A stretch of 64,000 bases of DNA from positions 22,591-86,590 of the forward strand of contig NZ_JALGYW010000022.1 of NCBI RefSeq assembly GCF_023111095.1, read 5' to 3'. The notes under the pieces are model-generated. The model did no database searches. It worked only from the letters and a program-made list of their open reading frames with translations, and was not told the DNA's origin. The stretch is from Maribellus sp. YY47 (GTDB lineage: Bacteria; Bacteroidota; Bacteroidia; Bacteroidales; Prolixibacteraceae). The position numbers were made by a program, and so were the translations under genes. This document shows, piece by piece, positions 1 to 9,134 of the stretch. The first letter of the stretch is position 1. Each line of letters starts with the position of its first letter.

Positions 1-176
1 CATATCTGTTTTTTTCAAATTAGACTACAAAATTAGACAAAGCTTTTGGCTTGCGCAAAAGTCGCAACTTTTATCGTAATTGATTCGTTTTCTGTTAACG
101 TTTATTAACCGGAGGGTAGTGCAATATTCAGCAAGGTTTATTTTCTTTGCGCTACTTACTTCATGAAAAACAAACA

Positions 177-1472
177 ATGAAAAATCCACGCTTCCGGCTA
201 ACAGGTTTTATCACAACTGCTTTCTTCTTTTTAATTCCGTCGTTTATGGCGAATGCACAAGATGTCAATAACGAAGTAGTGTCGTTTAAAAAACGGGAAC
301 TGAATACCGGATGGATTTTTCAGGTGGGGAAGGACCGCGAGGAATTGCGGACCGATGTTTCGCGTTTTTTTGAAGATCAAACCTCGTTGAACGGAGGATA
401 TAAAATCGAAAATTCTTTTTGGGACATCAGGGATTACCGGCAGGATGAATTGAATCTTTCAGTCGATCTTGGTCCCTTCGGAGCCTATGGAAACTGGATC
501 GACAGTTCCAAAGTCAGTAATTCGGAAGCCGATCAGTATTTGTATGGATTAAGAACTTCTGCCAATCTTAATTATAAATACCGCTATTATTACGACGCAA
601 AGAATTACACTGCTTTCGAAATTTCGGGTTGGGGGCTTTACGAAGTTTTCCGCCAGAGTCTCGACGGTACAAGTATTGATTCGATGGGAGTTGTGAGCGA
701 TATAGACCGAACCCGGACAGAAGATCGGTTTCGCTACGGATTCCAGGCGCGCGGTGGATTTGGAATCGGGCGTTTAAGTCCGATGAATCACCTGATGACT
801 GCACACTATTTATTGGAAAAATATTATCCGGGACGTGTTTTCTCGGATTATGAAATTGCACAGTTTGCCCAAATCATCGCCCAGCTTAAAAACGAACGGG
901 ATTATAAACAAGGGCACGACACCGGAAAGGAAATGGAGGCAATCCAAAAATTCCTGAACGGCAAATTTCTGCTCGAACCAGCAGAAGCAATGAATGCTGA
1001 CTGGTCCTATGCTGAGTTCGATCCGCGATACGAAGGCAAACGTTTTGAAATGGGACCTTTTTTTAAATACTACAACCAGGAACCCGATTTTATTTGGGGA
1101 GGCTATGTTCAGTACGAAGATGCCCGTTACAAAAACGTAAGCTGGAACCGGAATTTTACTGCCAATTTGAATTACAACCGCTACAAAAATTCAGACTGGA
1201 TGACAGCCGAAGTTAACGTGGGCTGGAGTTATTACAGTAAACTCAAAAGCCGGTTTAATTTCGGTGTAAAATATGTTCCCGGTATCGAATTGAACGGCTT
1301 CGAAAATGTTGGTACGCTAAGTCATAATTTCGTTCCCTACCTGGGGTATTTTTCCCAGTTGAGTTCGAAATCACGCGTTCGTCTCGATTTCTCATGGCGT
1401 ATCACCGACGGAGAACAATTTATGGTGCCCGGCCCCGAGTTTAGCCTTGGTATTTACCGAAGTGCTTATTAG
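177..1472 (+). CDS. Exported outer-membrane beta-barrel-like protein, function unknown
   Basis: I do not recognise a named family. The open frame extends up to a TTG at 147, but the ATG at 177 gives a clean Sec signal peptide (basic MKNPRFR start, hydrophobic run to about residue 25, cleavage after ANAQ), so I chose 177 (431 aa). The mature part is rich in alternating aromatic/polar stretches (many Tyr, Trp, Asn; segments such as YKYRYYYDAK) and ends in short strand-like repeats closing with an aromatic-containing tail, as in outer-membrane barrels. That reading is inference from composition. It converges with the acyltransferase gene on the minus strand and the two reading frames overlap by four bases at their stops. 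Residues 230-300 look more helical, so a periplasmic insert is possible. Confidence 0.6.
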   Translation: MKNPRFRLTGFITTAFFFLIPSFMANAQDVNNEVVSFKKRELNTGWIFQVGKDREELRTDVSRFFEDQTSLNGGYKIENSFWDIRDYRQDELNLSVDLGPFGAYGNWIDSSKVSNSEADQYLYGLRTSANLNYKYRYYYDAKNYTAFEISGWGLYEVFRQSLDGTSIDSMGVVSDIDRTRTEDRFRYGFQARGGFGIGRLSPMNHLMTAHYLLEKYYPGRVFSDYEIAQFAQIIAQLKNERDYKQGHDTGKEMEAIQKFLNGKFLLEPAEAMNADWSYAEFDPRYEGKRFEMGPFFKYYNQEPDFIWGGYVQYEDARYKNVSWNRNFTANLNYNRYKNSDWMTAEVNVGWSYYSKLKSRFNFGVKYVPGIELNGFENVGTLSHNFVPYLGYFSQLSSKSRVRLDFSWRITDGEQFMVPGPEFSLGIYRSAY

Positions 1473-2578
1473 ACCCGTAAAAAGATATTCTTTTTGTACA
1501 TGTAATACAACAGTAGCCACACAACAGCTAAGGTTGATATTGCCATTGCAAGCGTACCGGCCTCACCCATGGGATTTACAATCCAGCCCACAAAATATGC
1601 GGTAAGGTTTTCTACGTCGATAATATGGGTAAACAGATACACAAAGATCGAGTTCATACCGATTACCTTAAAATAAAAGGCCCATCTGCTAAATTTCCAG
1701 TGGTCGATAATCATAAAAAACAAGGCCATCAAAATAAAACCGATTCCTCCGGTTAGCATGTTAAATGTTGAAGTCCAACATTTTTTGATGATCGGGTAGA
1801 AGGTTGAAAACAACAGGGCAAGAACGATTAAAGCTGCACCCGTTGCTGCCATGTAACCAATTTTTTGCCAGTCGGTAGTTTTCCTGCTCCGAAGAATGTT
1901 ACCGGCAATGGTTCCCATCAGTGTAACTCCTGTTGCCGATAAGCTGCAGAGAATTCCTTCCGGATCAAACACTCCTCCGTATAAGCGTCCCGGTAAAAAC
2001 AAACGGTCTATGTAACCGTTGATACAACCTTCGGGAGTAAGAACACCTGCACCTACTCCGGGAACGGGGATCAAAAGTTGAATGACACCAAAACCCACCA
2101 GGATGCCTGCCAGCCAAATGATCCGGCTTTTTAGCGCCGGGAAATACAAATAAATTAATGCGGCAAAGAAATAGCCGATCCCGATTTGCCCCAGAACACT
2201 GGCAATTCTTCCATCAGTAAAACCGTTTTTAAATACGCCATTGTATAGGATTCCCAGTGTAATCAGAAGGAGTAAACGCTTAAATATTTTAAGAAAAAGT
2301 CGTCGTTTAGGTACGTTTTTTTCGAGTTTGCTCCCAACCGAAAACGGAACAGCCACACCGGCAATAAACATAAATAGAGGAAAAATCAGGTCTTCGAAAT
2401 GAAAGCCGGTCCATTCAACATGATGCATCTGATTTCCGAGCCATTCGGCACCGGTCATTTTTGCGAGAAGACTTACCAGATAACCGCCACCGGTTATCCA
2501 AAACATATCGAAACCACGTAAAGCGTCGAGTGATTGAAGCCTTTTATCGGGAGCTGTTCTCAAAGGTTTAGTTGTCAT
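1469..2578 (-). CDS. DUF5009/NagX-type membrane acyltransferase
   Basis: An integral membrane protein of about 369 aa with roughly ten hydrophobic segments. The N-terminal signature RLQSLDALRGFDMFWI is typical of the DUF5009/YeiB-NagX group related to human heparan-alpha-glucosaminide N-acetyltransferase, which moves acetyl groups across the membrane to amino sugars. The HHVEWTGFHFEDLIFP segment (around residues 50-65) matches the conserved loop of that group. The frame is open to a GTG at 2599, but the ATG at 2578 is the better start because it precedes MTTKPLR and the DALRG motif at the expected distance. It is a single gene, convergent with the barrel protein and divergent from dnaK. The substrate cannot be read from sequence; an acetylated sugar is only an inference from the family. 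Confidence 0.8.
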   Translation of the reverse strand: MTTKPLRTAPDKRLQSLDALRGFDMFWITGGGYLVSLLAKMTGAEWLGNQMHHVEWTGFHFEDLIFPLFMFIAGVAVPFSVGSKLEKNVPKRRLFLKIFKRLLLLITLGILYNGVFKNGFTDGRIASVLGQIGIGYFFAALIYLYFPALKSRIIWLAGILVGFGVIQLLIPVPGVGAGVLTPEGCINGYIDRLFLPGRLYGGVFDPEGILCSLSATGVTLMGTIAGNILRSRKTTDWQKIGYMAATGAALIVLALLFSTFYPIIKKCWTSTFNMLTGGIGFILMALFFMIIDHWKFSRWAFYFKVIGMNSIFVYLFTHIIDVENLTAYFVGWIVNPMGEAGTLAMAISTLAVVWLLLYYMYKKNIFLRV

Positions 2579-2819
2579 AATTGTTGTTTTAAGTGCCACG
2601 AATGTATAAAAACTTTTGAAAGGAAGAAGTTGATCGGGTCTGAATCACCGAAAAGAGATGTAATTCTGTCGTTTTGTCATCGGGATTGACAGGGTGAACG
2701 CCAATATTCATCAATAATGTGTCAGTATTGCGCCGATTTTTCCCGAAAATCTGATGGCACAGTGATTGATTAATGAGAAGCGGAATTTTTGAGAACAATA
2801 AAAATTAAAACATATAACA

Positions 2820-4739
2820 ATGGGAAAAATAATCGGAATTGACTTAGGAACCACCAACTCGTGTGTTTCGGTGATGGAAGGAAACGAACCCGTAGTTATC
2901 CCCAACAGCGAGGGAAAACGTACGACTCCTTCAATTGTAGCGTTTGTAGAAAACGGAGAGCGTAAAGTAGGTGATCCTGCCAAACGTCAGGCAATTACCA
3001 ACCCAACAAAAACGATTTTCTCGATCAAACGTTTTATGGGTGAAACCTTCGATCGCGTAACTAAAGAAGTGTCACGTGTGCCGTACCAGGTGGTAAAAGG
3101 CGACAATAATACTCCGCGTGTTCAAATTGACGACCGGAAATATTCTCCCCAGGAAATTTCTGCCATGGTGCTTCAGAAAATGAAGAAAACGGCAGAAGAT
3201 TACCTCGGACAGGAAGTAACCGAAGCAGTAATTACAGTGCCTGCTTATTTTAATGATTCTCAGCGTCAGGCGACTAAAGAAGCCGGCGAAATTGCAGGCT
3301 TGAAAGTTCGTCGTATCATCAACGAGCCTACTGCTGCATCTTTGGCATACGGTCTTGACAAAATGCACAAAGACATGAAAATCGCAGTATTCGACCTTGG
3401 TGGTGGTACTTTCGATATTTCAATTTTGGAGCTGGGCGACGGTGTATTTGAAGTAAAATCTACCGATGGTGATACTCACCTGGGTGGAGACGATTTCGAC
3501 CAGGTAATTATCGACTGGCTGGCCGCAGAATTCATCAGCGAAGAAGGCATTGATTTGCGCAAGGACCCAATGGCCCTGCAACGTTTGAAAGAAGCTGCAG
3601 AGAAAGCAAAAATCGAATTGTCAAGTTCTTCTCAAACCGAGATCAACCTGCCTTATATTATGCCGGTGAATGGTATTCCAAAACACTTGGTAAAAACCTT
3701 AACCCGTGCAAAATTTGAGCAGTTGGCTGACAGCTTGATCAATGCAATTATAGAGCCTTGCCGTAAATCGTTGAAAAATGCAGGTATCTCGGCGAGCGAA
3801 ATTGACGAAGTAATTTTGGTAGGAGGTTCAACACGTATTCCTGCTATTCAGACCAAAGTAAAAGAATTCTTCGGAAAAGAACCTTCAAAAGGCGTTAACC
3901 CGGATGAGGTGGTAGCTGTAGGTGCTGCCATTCAGGGTGGTGTGTTAACCGGTGAAGTAAAAGACGTGTTGTTGCTGGACGTTACTCCGCTTTCGTTGGG
4001 TATTGAAACCATGGGTGGTGTAATGACCAAACTGATTGAAGCCAACACAACGATTCCAACCAAGAAATCGGAAACCTTTACAACGGCTGCCGATAATCAG
4101 CCTTCAGTTGAAATTCATGTATTGCAGGGCGAACGTCCGATTGCATCGGGCAATAAAACAATCGGAAGATTCCACCTCGACGGAATTCCGCCGTCACCAC
4201 GTGGTATCCCGCAAATTGAAGTTACTTTCGACATCGATGCCAACGGTATCCTGCATGTGAATGCAAAAGACAAAGCTACCGGGAAATCGCAATCGATTCG
4301 TATTGAAGCTTCTTCGGGCCTGAGCGACGACGAAATTAAGAGAATGAAAGCCGAAGCCGAAGCAAATGCCGAAGCTGACAAAAAGGCGAAAGAAATGGCT
4401 GACAAAATCAACCAGGCTGACAGTTTGATTTTCCAAACCGAAAAACAACTGAAAGAATATGGTGATAAAATTCCGGCCGACAAAAAACAGCCGATCGAAG
4501 ACGCACTGAAAAAGCTGAAAGAAGCACATGGTCAAAAAGACCTGGCTGCCATCGACGCTGCTATGAATGAACTGAATACGGTTTTCCAGGCTGCATCGCA
4601 GGAAATGTACAATGCTTCTCAGGCTCAGGGTGGGCAACAAGGTGGTCCGCAAGGAGGTCCTCATGCTGAAGGAGGTGCTCAAGGCCAGCCCAAAAACGAC
4701 GGCGAAGTAACCGATGTAGATTTCGAAGAAGTAAAATAA
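2820..4739 (+). CDS. dnaK: Chaperone DnaK (Hsp70)
   Basis: Full-length 639-residue Hsp70. The N-terminal ATPase domain opens with [11 protein letters not shown] and contains the phosphate motif DLGGGTFD and the [14 protein letters not shown] segment. The substrate-binding beta domain begins near residue 390 ([14 protein letters not shown]). The C-terminal lid is followed by a Gln/Gly-rich linker and the terminal acidic tail [10 protein letters not shown] typical of bacterial DnaK. It folds cytosolic proteins with DnaJ and GrpE, neither of which is adjacent here. The gene stands alone, with a terminator hairpin about 70 bp after the stop. A weak promoter-like AATTTTTG lies at 2784-2791, but no convincing -33 element is placed 19 bp ahead of it, so heat-shock control is not evident. 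Confidence 0.98.
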   Translation: MGKIIGIDLGTTNSCVSVMEGNEPVVIPNSEGKRTTPSIVAFVENGERKVGDPAKRQAITNPTKTIFSIKRFMGETFDRVTKEVSRVPYQVVKGDNNTPRVQIDDRKYSPQEISAMVLQKMKKTAEDYLGQEVTEAVITVPAYFNDSQRQATKEAGEIAGLKVRRIINEPTAASLAYGLDKMHKDMKIAVFDLGGGTFDISILELGDGVFEVKSTDGDTHLGGDDFDQVIIDWLAAEFISEEGIDLRKDPMALQRLKEAAEKAKIELSSSSQTEINLPYIMPVNGIPKHLVKTLTRAKFEQLADSLINAIIEPCRKSLKNAGISASEIDEVILVGGSTRIPAIQTKVKEFFGKEPSKGVNPDEVVAVGAAIQGGVLTGEVKDVLLLDVTPLSLGIETMGGVMTKLIEANTTIPTKKSETFTTAADNQPSVEIHVLQGERPIASGNKTIGRFHLDGIPPSPRGIPQIEVTFDIDANGILHVNAKDKATGKSQSIRIEASSGLSDDEIKRMKAEAEANAEADKKAKEMADKINQADSLIFQTEKQLKEYGDKIPADKKQPIEDALKKLKEAHGQKDLAAIDAAMNELNTVFQAASQEMYNASQAQGGQQGGPQGGPHAEGGAQGQPKNDGEVTDVDFEEVK

Positions 4740-4807
4740 TTACTGACTCATAGAAATTGATGGTATAACCGAAGTTGTACCGTCAACGAAACGACAATAA
4801 CTTCTGG

Positions 4808-4841
4808 AAAAGCCTTTTGTTGAAAGACAAAGGGCTTTTTT
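4808..4841 (+). terminator. Intrinsic terminator after dnaK
   Basis: The arms GCCTTTTGT and ACAAAGGGC (4812-4820 and 4827-4835, one G-T wobble) are separated by a six-base loop and followed by a run of T. The placement about 70 bp after the dnaK stop fits its transcript end. Confidence 0.75.
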
Positions 4842-4905
4842 CTGTTTGGCATAAACCTTCTTCCGCTACAGTTGTTTGTGAAAAATAGATTAAAAAAGCA
4901 GAGCA

Positions 4906-5268
4906 ATGAGCAACGAATACGAACAATCGAGAAGAGCATTTTTAACAAAACTGGGACTGACCATTGGAGCCAGTGCCATTGCAGGCGAAAAATTGTCGGC
5001 AAAAGTATTAAACGACAAAACTGAATTTCCGTTGAGCGCCGAACAACAACACTTAATGGATCGTTATGAAAACTGGATGGACGAATTTATTCCGGTAATT
5101 AAAGCTTTTCGAGCCAATCCGGCAGATTTGGAGGCCCAAAAAGGTATTGCCGACCTTTCGGAAGTAGCCGAAAGCTGGCGTGAACAATTGACTGTTTTTA
5201 TGAAAGATGAAAACTTTGCGCGTTACTATATGACGGCAACCGAACGAATGACCAAGGAAATTTACTGA
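4906..5268 (+). CDS. Small Tat-leader protein, function unknown
   Basis: A 120-aa protein with a twin-arginine leader (SRRAFLTKLGL, residues 9-19, then a short hydrophobic stretch ending near SAIAG), so it is probably exported folded to the periplasm. The remaining 90 residues are predicted helical and rich in Glu, Trp and Met (a repeated ENWMDEF / ESWREQL pattern). I do not recognise the family. There is no Cys or obvious metal motif. It sits alone between dnaK and the oxyR terminus with its own terminator. A helical-bundle binding protein or an accessory subunit of a Tat substrate are both possible; the evidence allows no choice. Confidence 0.6.
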   Translation: MSNEYEQSRRAFLTKLGLTIGASAIAGEKLSAKVLNDKTEFPLSAEQQHLMDRYENWMDEFIPVIKAFRANPADLEAQKGIADLSEVAESWREQLTVFMKDENFARYYMTATERMTKEIY

Positions 5269-5308
5269 TCATTGTTTCGGGGCAATCGCATGATTTTTTA
5301 TTTGACTG

Positions 5309-5338
5309 AAAGCTTCTTCTTGCGAAGAGGCTTTTTTT
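5309..5338 (+). terminator. Intrinsic terminator after the Tat-leader protein
   Basis: AAAGCTTCTTC and GAAGAGGCTTT form an 11-bp stem with one wobble around a TTGC loop, followed by seven T. The T run overlaps the oxyR stop codon on the other strand, so the element sits exactly between the convergent genes. Confidence 0.75.
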
Positions 5339-6278
5339 ACAGCATTGTATCCACAATCCAGCCCTCCGGTTTTTCCTGCATACGCTTCGGAATACTTTCG
5401 CGAATCACATCCTGAAGGGCGATCACCTGGCGCTCGCGTGCCGGCTTTTTTACAGTTACCATGCTAATTTCGCGTGCCGGCTCTTCTTTCTTTAGTTCCT
5501 TGATCATTTCTTCCTGTTCGGCCGGAATGTTGATGGTGGCCAATTCGGGAACAAAAGTTACGCCGCATTCGTTTTCTACAATTCGCCGAAGCGATTCAAT
5601 CGAGCTGCTGCGGTAAACCAGCTGCTGGGCTGTTTTTTTCTGGTAGTTGATTTTACAGATCGAATTTACCTGGTTTTGAAAGCAGTTGCCTTCTTCGAGG
5701 TACCAGATGTCATTGAGATCCACTTCCTCAACATCCAGTTTATCGCTCGCAGCAAGCGGATGTTTTACCGAAACGTAGGCATAAAACCGTTCGTAAAACA
5801 GTGGCTCTACGCGAATATTGAGCATGGAAACAGGCGTTGAAATAATGCCGCAATCCAGTTTCCCCATTTTTAGCTCGTCGATGATTTCCTCGGTTTTTAA
5901 CTCAAAAACTTCAATCTGAAGTTCAGGGTAATGGGTTTTCAGTTTTTGGGTGAACAGCGGAACCAGGTACGGTGCTACCGTAGGAATAATTCCCACCCGG
6001 AGGTTTCCTTTTATTTGTTCGCCCAGTTCGAGCGACAAATCTTTCAGCCGCTCTATTTGCTGAAGGATATCGACGGTTTTTTCGTAAAACACCGTGCCTT
6101 CATCGGTTAACTTTAGCGGCCGTTTGGTGCGGTCAATCAATTTAAAATCGAGTTCTTCTTCCAGTTTCTGAATCTGAAGACTGAGCGCCGGTTGCGTAAT
6201 CCCAAGGTTTTCGGCAGCGGCAGAAAAACTTCCCGCATTGTATAATTCCCGCAGGTATTCCAGTTGATTGATGTTCAT
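5337..6278 (-). CDS. oxyR: Peroxide-sensing LysR regulator OxyR
   Basis: A 313-aa LysR-type regulator. The winged helix-turn-helix is at residues 1-60 (FSAAAENLGITQPALSLQIQKLE), followed by a linker helix and a periplasmic-binding-like effector domain. The two redox cysteines fall at C199 and C208 in the context EEGNCFQNQVNSIC, with the same nine-residue spacing and the same numbers as the C199-C208 disulfide of E. coli OxyR, which forms on reaction with hydrogen peroxide. The gene is divergent from dps across a 99-bp AT-rich intergenic region, the usual arrangement of regulator and target. It most likely activates dps and other peroxide-defence genes. The function rests on the Cys pair plus context; a generic LysR assignment would be the fallback. 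Confidence 0.92.
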   Translation of the reverse strand: MNINQLEYLRELYNAGSFSAAAENLGITQPALSLQIQKLEEELDFKLIDRTKRPLKLTDEGTVFYEKTVDILQQIERLKDLSLELGEQIKGNLRVGIIPTVAPYLVPLFTQKLKTHYPELQIEVFELKTEEIIDELKMGKLDCGIISTPVSMLNIRVEPLFYERFYAYVSVKHPLAASDKLDVEEVDLNDIWYLEEGNCFQNQVNSICKINYQKKTAQQLVYRSSSIESLRRIVENECGVTFVPELATINIPAEQEEMIKELKKEEPAREISMVTVKKPARERQVIALQDVIRESIPKRMQEKPEGWIVDTML

Positions 6279-6328
6279 TCTATAAGTATTTAAAATGGAG
6301 TTATAAAAATAATAAATAATGCTAATAG

Positions 6329-6336
6329 TATATTTG
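6329..6336 (+). promoter_or_regulatory. Bacteroidota -7 box of the dps promoter
   Basis: TATATTTG matches the TANNTTTG -7 consensus exactly and lies 42 bp before the dps start. No TTTG or TTG is found 19 bp upstream, so a missing -33 may be compensated by OxyR bound in the same 99-bp region. The adjacent AATAG and CTATAAG words at 6324-6328 and 6279-6287 are loosely like OxyR half sites, but this is not proof. Confidence 0.55.
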
Positions 6337-6377
6337 TTGTGTAAATAATAAAAATCAAATACTAAAAATTAAATAAG

Positions 6378-6824
6378 ATGAAAACAAAAAATCAACCCGC
6401 AGTAGAGAAATTAAACAAGTTATTGGCAGATTACCAAATCTTTTATCAGAACCTGAGAGGATTGCACTGGAATGTAAAAGGCGCCATGTTTTTCCAGCTT
6501 CATGCAAAATACGAAGAGTACTACAACGAATCATCAGAGATTGTTGATGAAATCGCAGAACGTATTTTAACCCTGGGAGGACAGCCGTTACATACTTTTG
6601 GCGATTACCTGAAAGTGGCAACCTTGGAACAGGTATCGAATCTTTCGGACGGAAAGAAAGGTGTTGAAACCGTACTGAACAGCTACCGTTTTTTCCTCGA
6701 AAGTTTTCAGGATATTCTGGCAACAGCAAGCGAAGCCGGTGATGAGGGAACTGCAGGAATGATGAGTGAATGGATCGGCCATACCGAAAAAAGAATCTGG
6801 ATGTTGGAAGCCTACCTGGCATAA
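6378..6824 (+). CDS. dps: Dps ferritin-like DNA-protection protein
   Basis: A 148-aa four-helix protein of the Dps group. The inter-subunit ferroxidase ligands are in place: H30 in LHWNVKG, H42, then D57 and E61 in the DEIAER helix, with W31 beside the first His. It assembles into a 12-mer that oxidises Fe(II) with hydrogen peroxide and stores the iron, protecting DNA. Divergent from oxyR, which strongly suggests peroxide induction. The leader is A/T rich with no Shine-Dalgarno sequence, normal for this phylum. A terminator follows the stop closely. Confidence 0.95.
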   Translation: MKTKNQPAVEKLNKLLADYQIFYQNLRGLHWNVKGAMFFQLHAKYEEYYNESSEIVDEIAERILTLGGQPLHTFGDYLKVATLEQVSNLSDGKKGVETVLNSYRFFLESFQDILATASEAGDEGTAGMMSEWIGHTEKRIWMLEAYLA

Positions 6825-6850
6825 ACGTTTTAAGACAAGATAAAAAGGAA

Positions 6851-6882
6851 AAGTGCCTCACCGTTTGGTGGGGTATTTTTTT
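6851..6882 (+). terminator. Intrinsic terminator after dps
   Basis: CCTCACC and GGTGGGG (6856-6862, 6867-6873; one wobble) flank a GTTT loop and are followed by TATTTTTTT. Confidence 0.75.
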
Positions 6883-6989
6883 GCCCCATTCTGAAACTTT
6901 CCGATTCGGTGGAAGTAAAATCTATTCTACAATGAGCTTATTTTTTAAGTGATACGGAAACAGGATTTATGAATTAAAACTAGACGAAA

Positions 6990-7502
6990 ATGCCGGCGCA
7001 AAAACTAAGAACGTACCTCGATGAAAATAACATCAGGTACGTTACAATCAGACATTCCAGTGCCTACACTGCACAGGAGATTGCTGCGAAAACCCACATT
7101 TCGGGGAAGGAAGTGGCTAAAACGGTAATGATTAAAGTTGATCGTAACCTGGCGATGTGTGTTTTACCGGCCAGTTACAAAGTAGATTTCGAATTGCTTC
7201 AGGACGTGTTTGGTAAAGAAAAAGTAGCACTTGCCACCGAGGAAGAGTTCAAATATTTCTTCCCCGATTGTGAAGTGGGAGCCATGCCTCCGTTTGGAAA
7301 TCTTTATGATTTGGATGTTTATGTGGCTCAATCGCTGGCCGAGGAAGAAATGATCGCCTTTAATGCCGGAAACCACACCGAGATGATTCAGATGCATTAT
7401 GAAGATTTCGAACGACTGGTAAAACCGCATGTTTTCCGCTTCTCGCGCAAAGAAGTTGCAATGCCGGGCGATCCCAGCGAACGTTGGCAATCCGATTACT
7501 AA
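6990..7502 (+). CDS. YbaK/ProX-type aminoacyl-tRNA deacylase
   Basis: A 170-aa single-domain protein of the YbaK/aminoacyl-tRNA synthetase-associated domain family. Recognisable features are the early HSSAYTAQEIAAKTHISGKEVAKTVMIK segment with the conserved catalytic-region lysine, the ATEEEFKYFFPDCEVGAMPPFG core with the family's G-x-x-P-P-F-G loop, and a C-terminal FNAGNHTEMIQM strand. Members hydrolyse mischarged tRNA, for example Ala- or Cys-tRNA(Pro), in the cytosol. Which tRNA this one edits cannot be read here. The gene is monocistronic and follows dps by 165 bp. Confidence 0.85.
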   Translation: MPAQKLRTYLDENNIRYVTIRHSSAYTAQEIAAKTHISGKEVAKTVMIKVDRNLAMCVLPASYKVDFELLQDVFGKEKVALATEEEFKYFFPDCEVGAMPPFGNLYDLDVYVAQSLAEEEMIAFNAGNHTEMIQMHYEDFERLVKPHVFRFSRKEVAMPGDPSERWQSDY

Positions 7503-7640
7503 TTTGCCGGTTACGGTTGCCGAAGTATCCGGATGAATTGGTTGGCTTTGGGATTTAAGATCGCAACTGCCGTTTTTTCCATATTTAGAGTGGAGAGAAG
7601 GGATTTAGTATCCTCCTCTAATCGATTTGCACATGTTCAA

Positions 7641-8903
7641 TTAATGAAACATGCTCACAAATAACGCAATATTCAAAACCGCAACAATTGCTCCCAGACC
7701 GTAAAGTAAGATTTTCGAAAAAGGGGAATTCTTGTATTTGCCCATTACTTTTTCGGATGAAGTGAGATAAACCTGTAAAAATATGGTAAACGGGAGCTGA
7801 ATACTCAGACACATCTGTGAAATGATGAGCCCGTTAAACGGGTTTGAAATTAGAAAGATGATGCCTAGTGCCAGAAGGAGAGAAATTGACACGCCCAGTC
7901 TGGAGTGGTTATCCTGAATGTCGTATGGTTCTTTGTACATCCCGGCAAAAATGGTTCCGGCTGCCATCCCCGAAGTGATGGTGGAGGAAATTCCCGAAAA
8001 TAACAGTGCGACGGCAAAAACTGCGGCTGCGTGATTTCCAAGAAGAGGTGCCAGCAGCGAATTTGCCTGTTCGAGCTCAGTGACCGGTGTTTTGGTTTGA
8101 AAGAAGGTGGCGGCTGCCAGAATAATCATAGCACTGTTGATGGCCCAGCCAATGACCATTGAAATAAGCGTGTCGAGATATTCGTACCTCAATTGCTTTT
8201 TAATGATTTTGTCATCCTCCAGGTTCCACTGGCGGCTTTGAATAATTTCGGAATGAAGGAACAGGTTGTGGGGCATAACCACCGCGCCTAAAACACTCAT
8301 GATAATCACCATCGATCCCGAAGGAAACGAAGGAGTTACCCAGCCTTTTACCGCAGCATTCCAGTCGATATTCACCAGCGACAATTCGTACAAAAATGAT
8401 AGTCCAATTACTGAAACAAAGGCAATGATCCATTTTTCGATGACCCGGTACGAGTTGGTAAATAGCATAACAAATACAAAAATAGTAACCAGAAGGGCGC
8501 CTGCTCTTACCGGAATATCAAACAGCAGGTTGACGGCAATTGCCCCGCCCAAAATTTCTGCCAGAGAGGTCGATACCGATGCCAGCATGGCTGAGGACAA
8601 AAGCCAGCGGGCATGCCTTTTCTTCACATAAATAGCGGCTGCTTCAGAAAGACAAAGACCGGTTGCGATTCCCAGGTGGGCAACGTTGTGTTGCAGCACA
8701 ATCAGCATAAGCGTCGACAGTGTCACCATCCACAACAACGAGTAGCCAAAGTTAGCTCCCGCAGCCAGGTTGGAGGCCCAGTTTCCCGGATCGATAAAAC
8801 CAACCGTCACAAGTAATCCCGGACCAATAAACTTAAAAATTCCCCGTCCGCCGAATTTGGCTTTGTATCCTTTTCTGTCGATATTTTTTAATGCCTCAAA
8901 CAT
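7641..8903 (-). CDS. mntH: Nramp-family Mn(II)/Fe(II) proton symporter
   Basis: A 420-aa protein with about eleven hydrophobic segments. The two Nramp metal-site motifs are intact: DPGN at residues 38-41 (TM1) and AVVMPHNLFLHS in TM6, including the Met that selects against Ca and Mg. It imports divalent transition metals across the inner membrane using the proton gradient. Mn uptake would complement the oxyR-dps peroxide-defence genes upstream, although they are not in one operon. A 16-bp imperfect palindrome lies directly before the start codon, a likely metalloregulator site. There is no fused C-terminal regulatory domain, which some Bacteroidota homologues carry. Confidence 0.93.
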   Translation of the reverse strand: MFEALKNIDRKGYKAKFGGRGIFKFIGPGLLVTVGFIDPGNWASNLAAGANFGYSLLWMVTLSTLMLIVLQHNVAHLGIATGLCLSEAAAIYVKKRHARWLLSSAMLASVSTSLAEILGGAIAVNLLFDIPVRAGALLVTIFVFVMLFTNSYRVIEKWIIAFVSVIGLSFLYELSLVNIDWNAAVKGWVTPSFPSGSMVIIMSVLGAVVMPHNLFLHSEIIQSRQWNLEDDKIIKKQLRYEYLDTLISMVIGWAINSAMIILAAATFFQTKTPVTELEQANSLLAPLLGNHAAAVFAVALLFSGISSTITSGMAAGTIFAGMYKEPYDIQDNHSRLGVSISLLLALGIIFLISNPFNGLIISQMCLSIQLPFTIFLQVYLTSSEKVMGKYKNSPFSKILLYGLGAIVAVLNIALFVSMFH

Positions 8904-8912
8904 GTTCTAAAA

Positions 8913-8928
8913 TTAACGTTATAGTTAA
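8913..8928 (-). promoter_or_regulatory. Operator-like palindrome before mntH
   Basis: TTAACGTTATAGTTAA is an inverted repeat (TTAAC outer arms) ending nine bases before the mntH ATG. Its position suits a repressor such as a DtxR/MntR or Fur-family protein. No such regulator is encoded nearby; the assignment is inference. Confidence 0.35.
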
Positions 8929-9074
8929 CCCATTATAACAATCGTCTGCCCGGATGGATGTGGGAATTGATATATTCTTAAAGATATTTCTGCATCTGGA
9001 AATCGCATCTATGTGGGGCTGTGGATTCAGTCGCGAATGTTTATGTGTCCGTTCTGATTGAACGTGGCCTTTTC

Positions 9075-9108
9075 AAAAAAAAAGCCGTCTGGTTGAAAAA
9101 CAGACGGC
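9075..9108 (-). terminator. Intrinsic terminator after the GH109-like gene
   Basis: On the minus strand GCCGTCTG and CAGACGGC make a perfect 8-bp stem with a 9-base loop, followed by nine T. It closes the transcript of the gene ending at 9135 and insulates mntH. Confidence 0.88.
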
Positions 9109-9134
9109 TCTTCGATATAAGTGATCTTATTTTA

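Noticed and set aside
4194..4682. Long antisense frames opposite dnaK
   Set aside because: They mirror the codon bias of dnaK and have no signal, motif or leader. They are shadows of the real gene.
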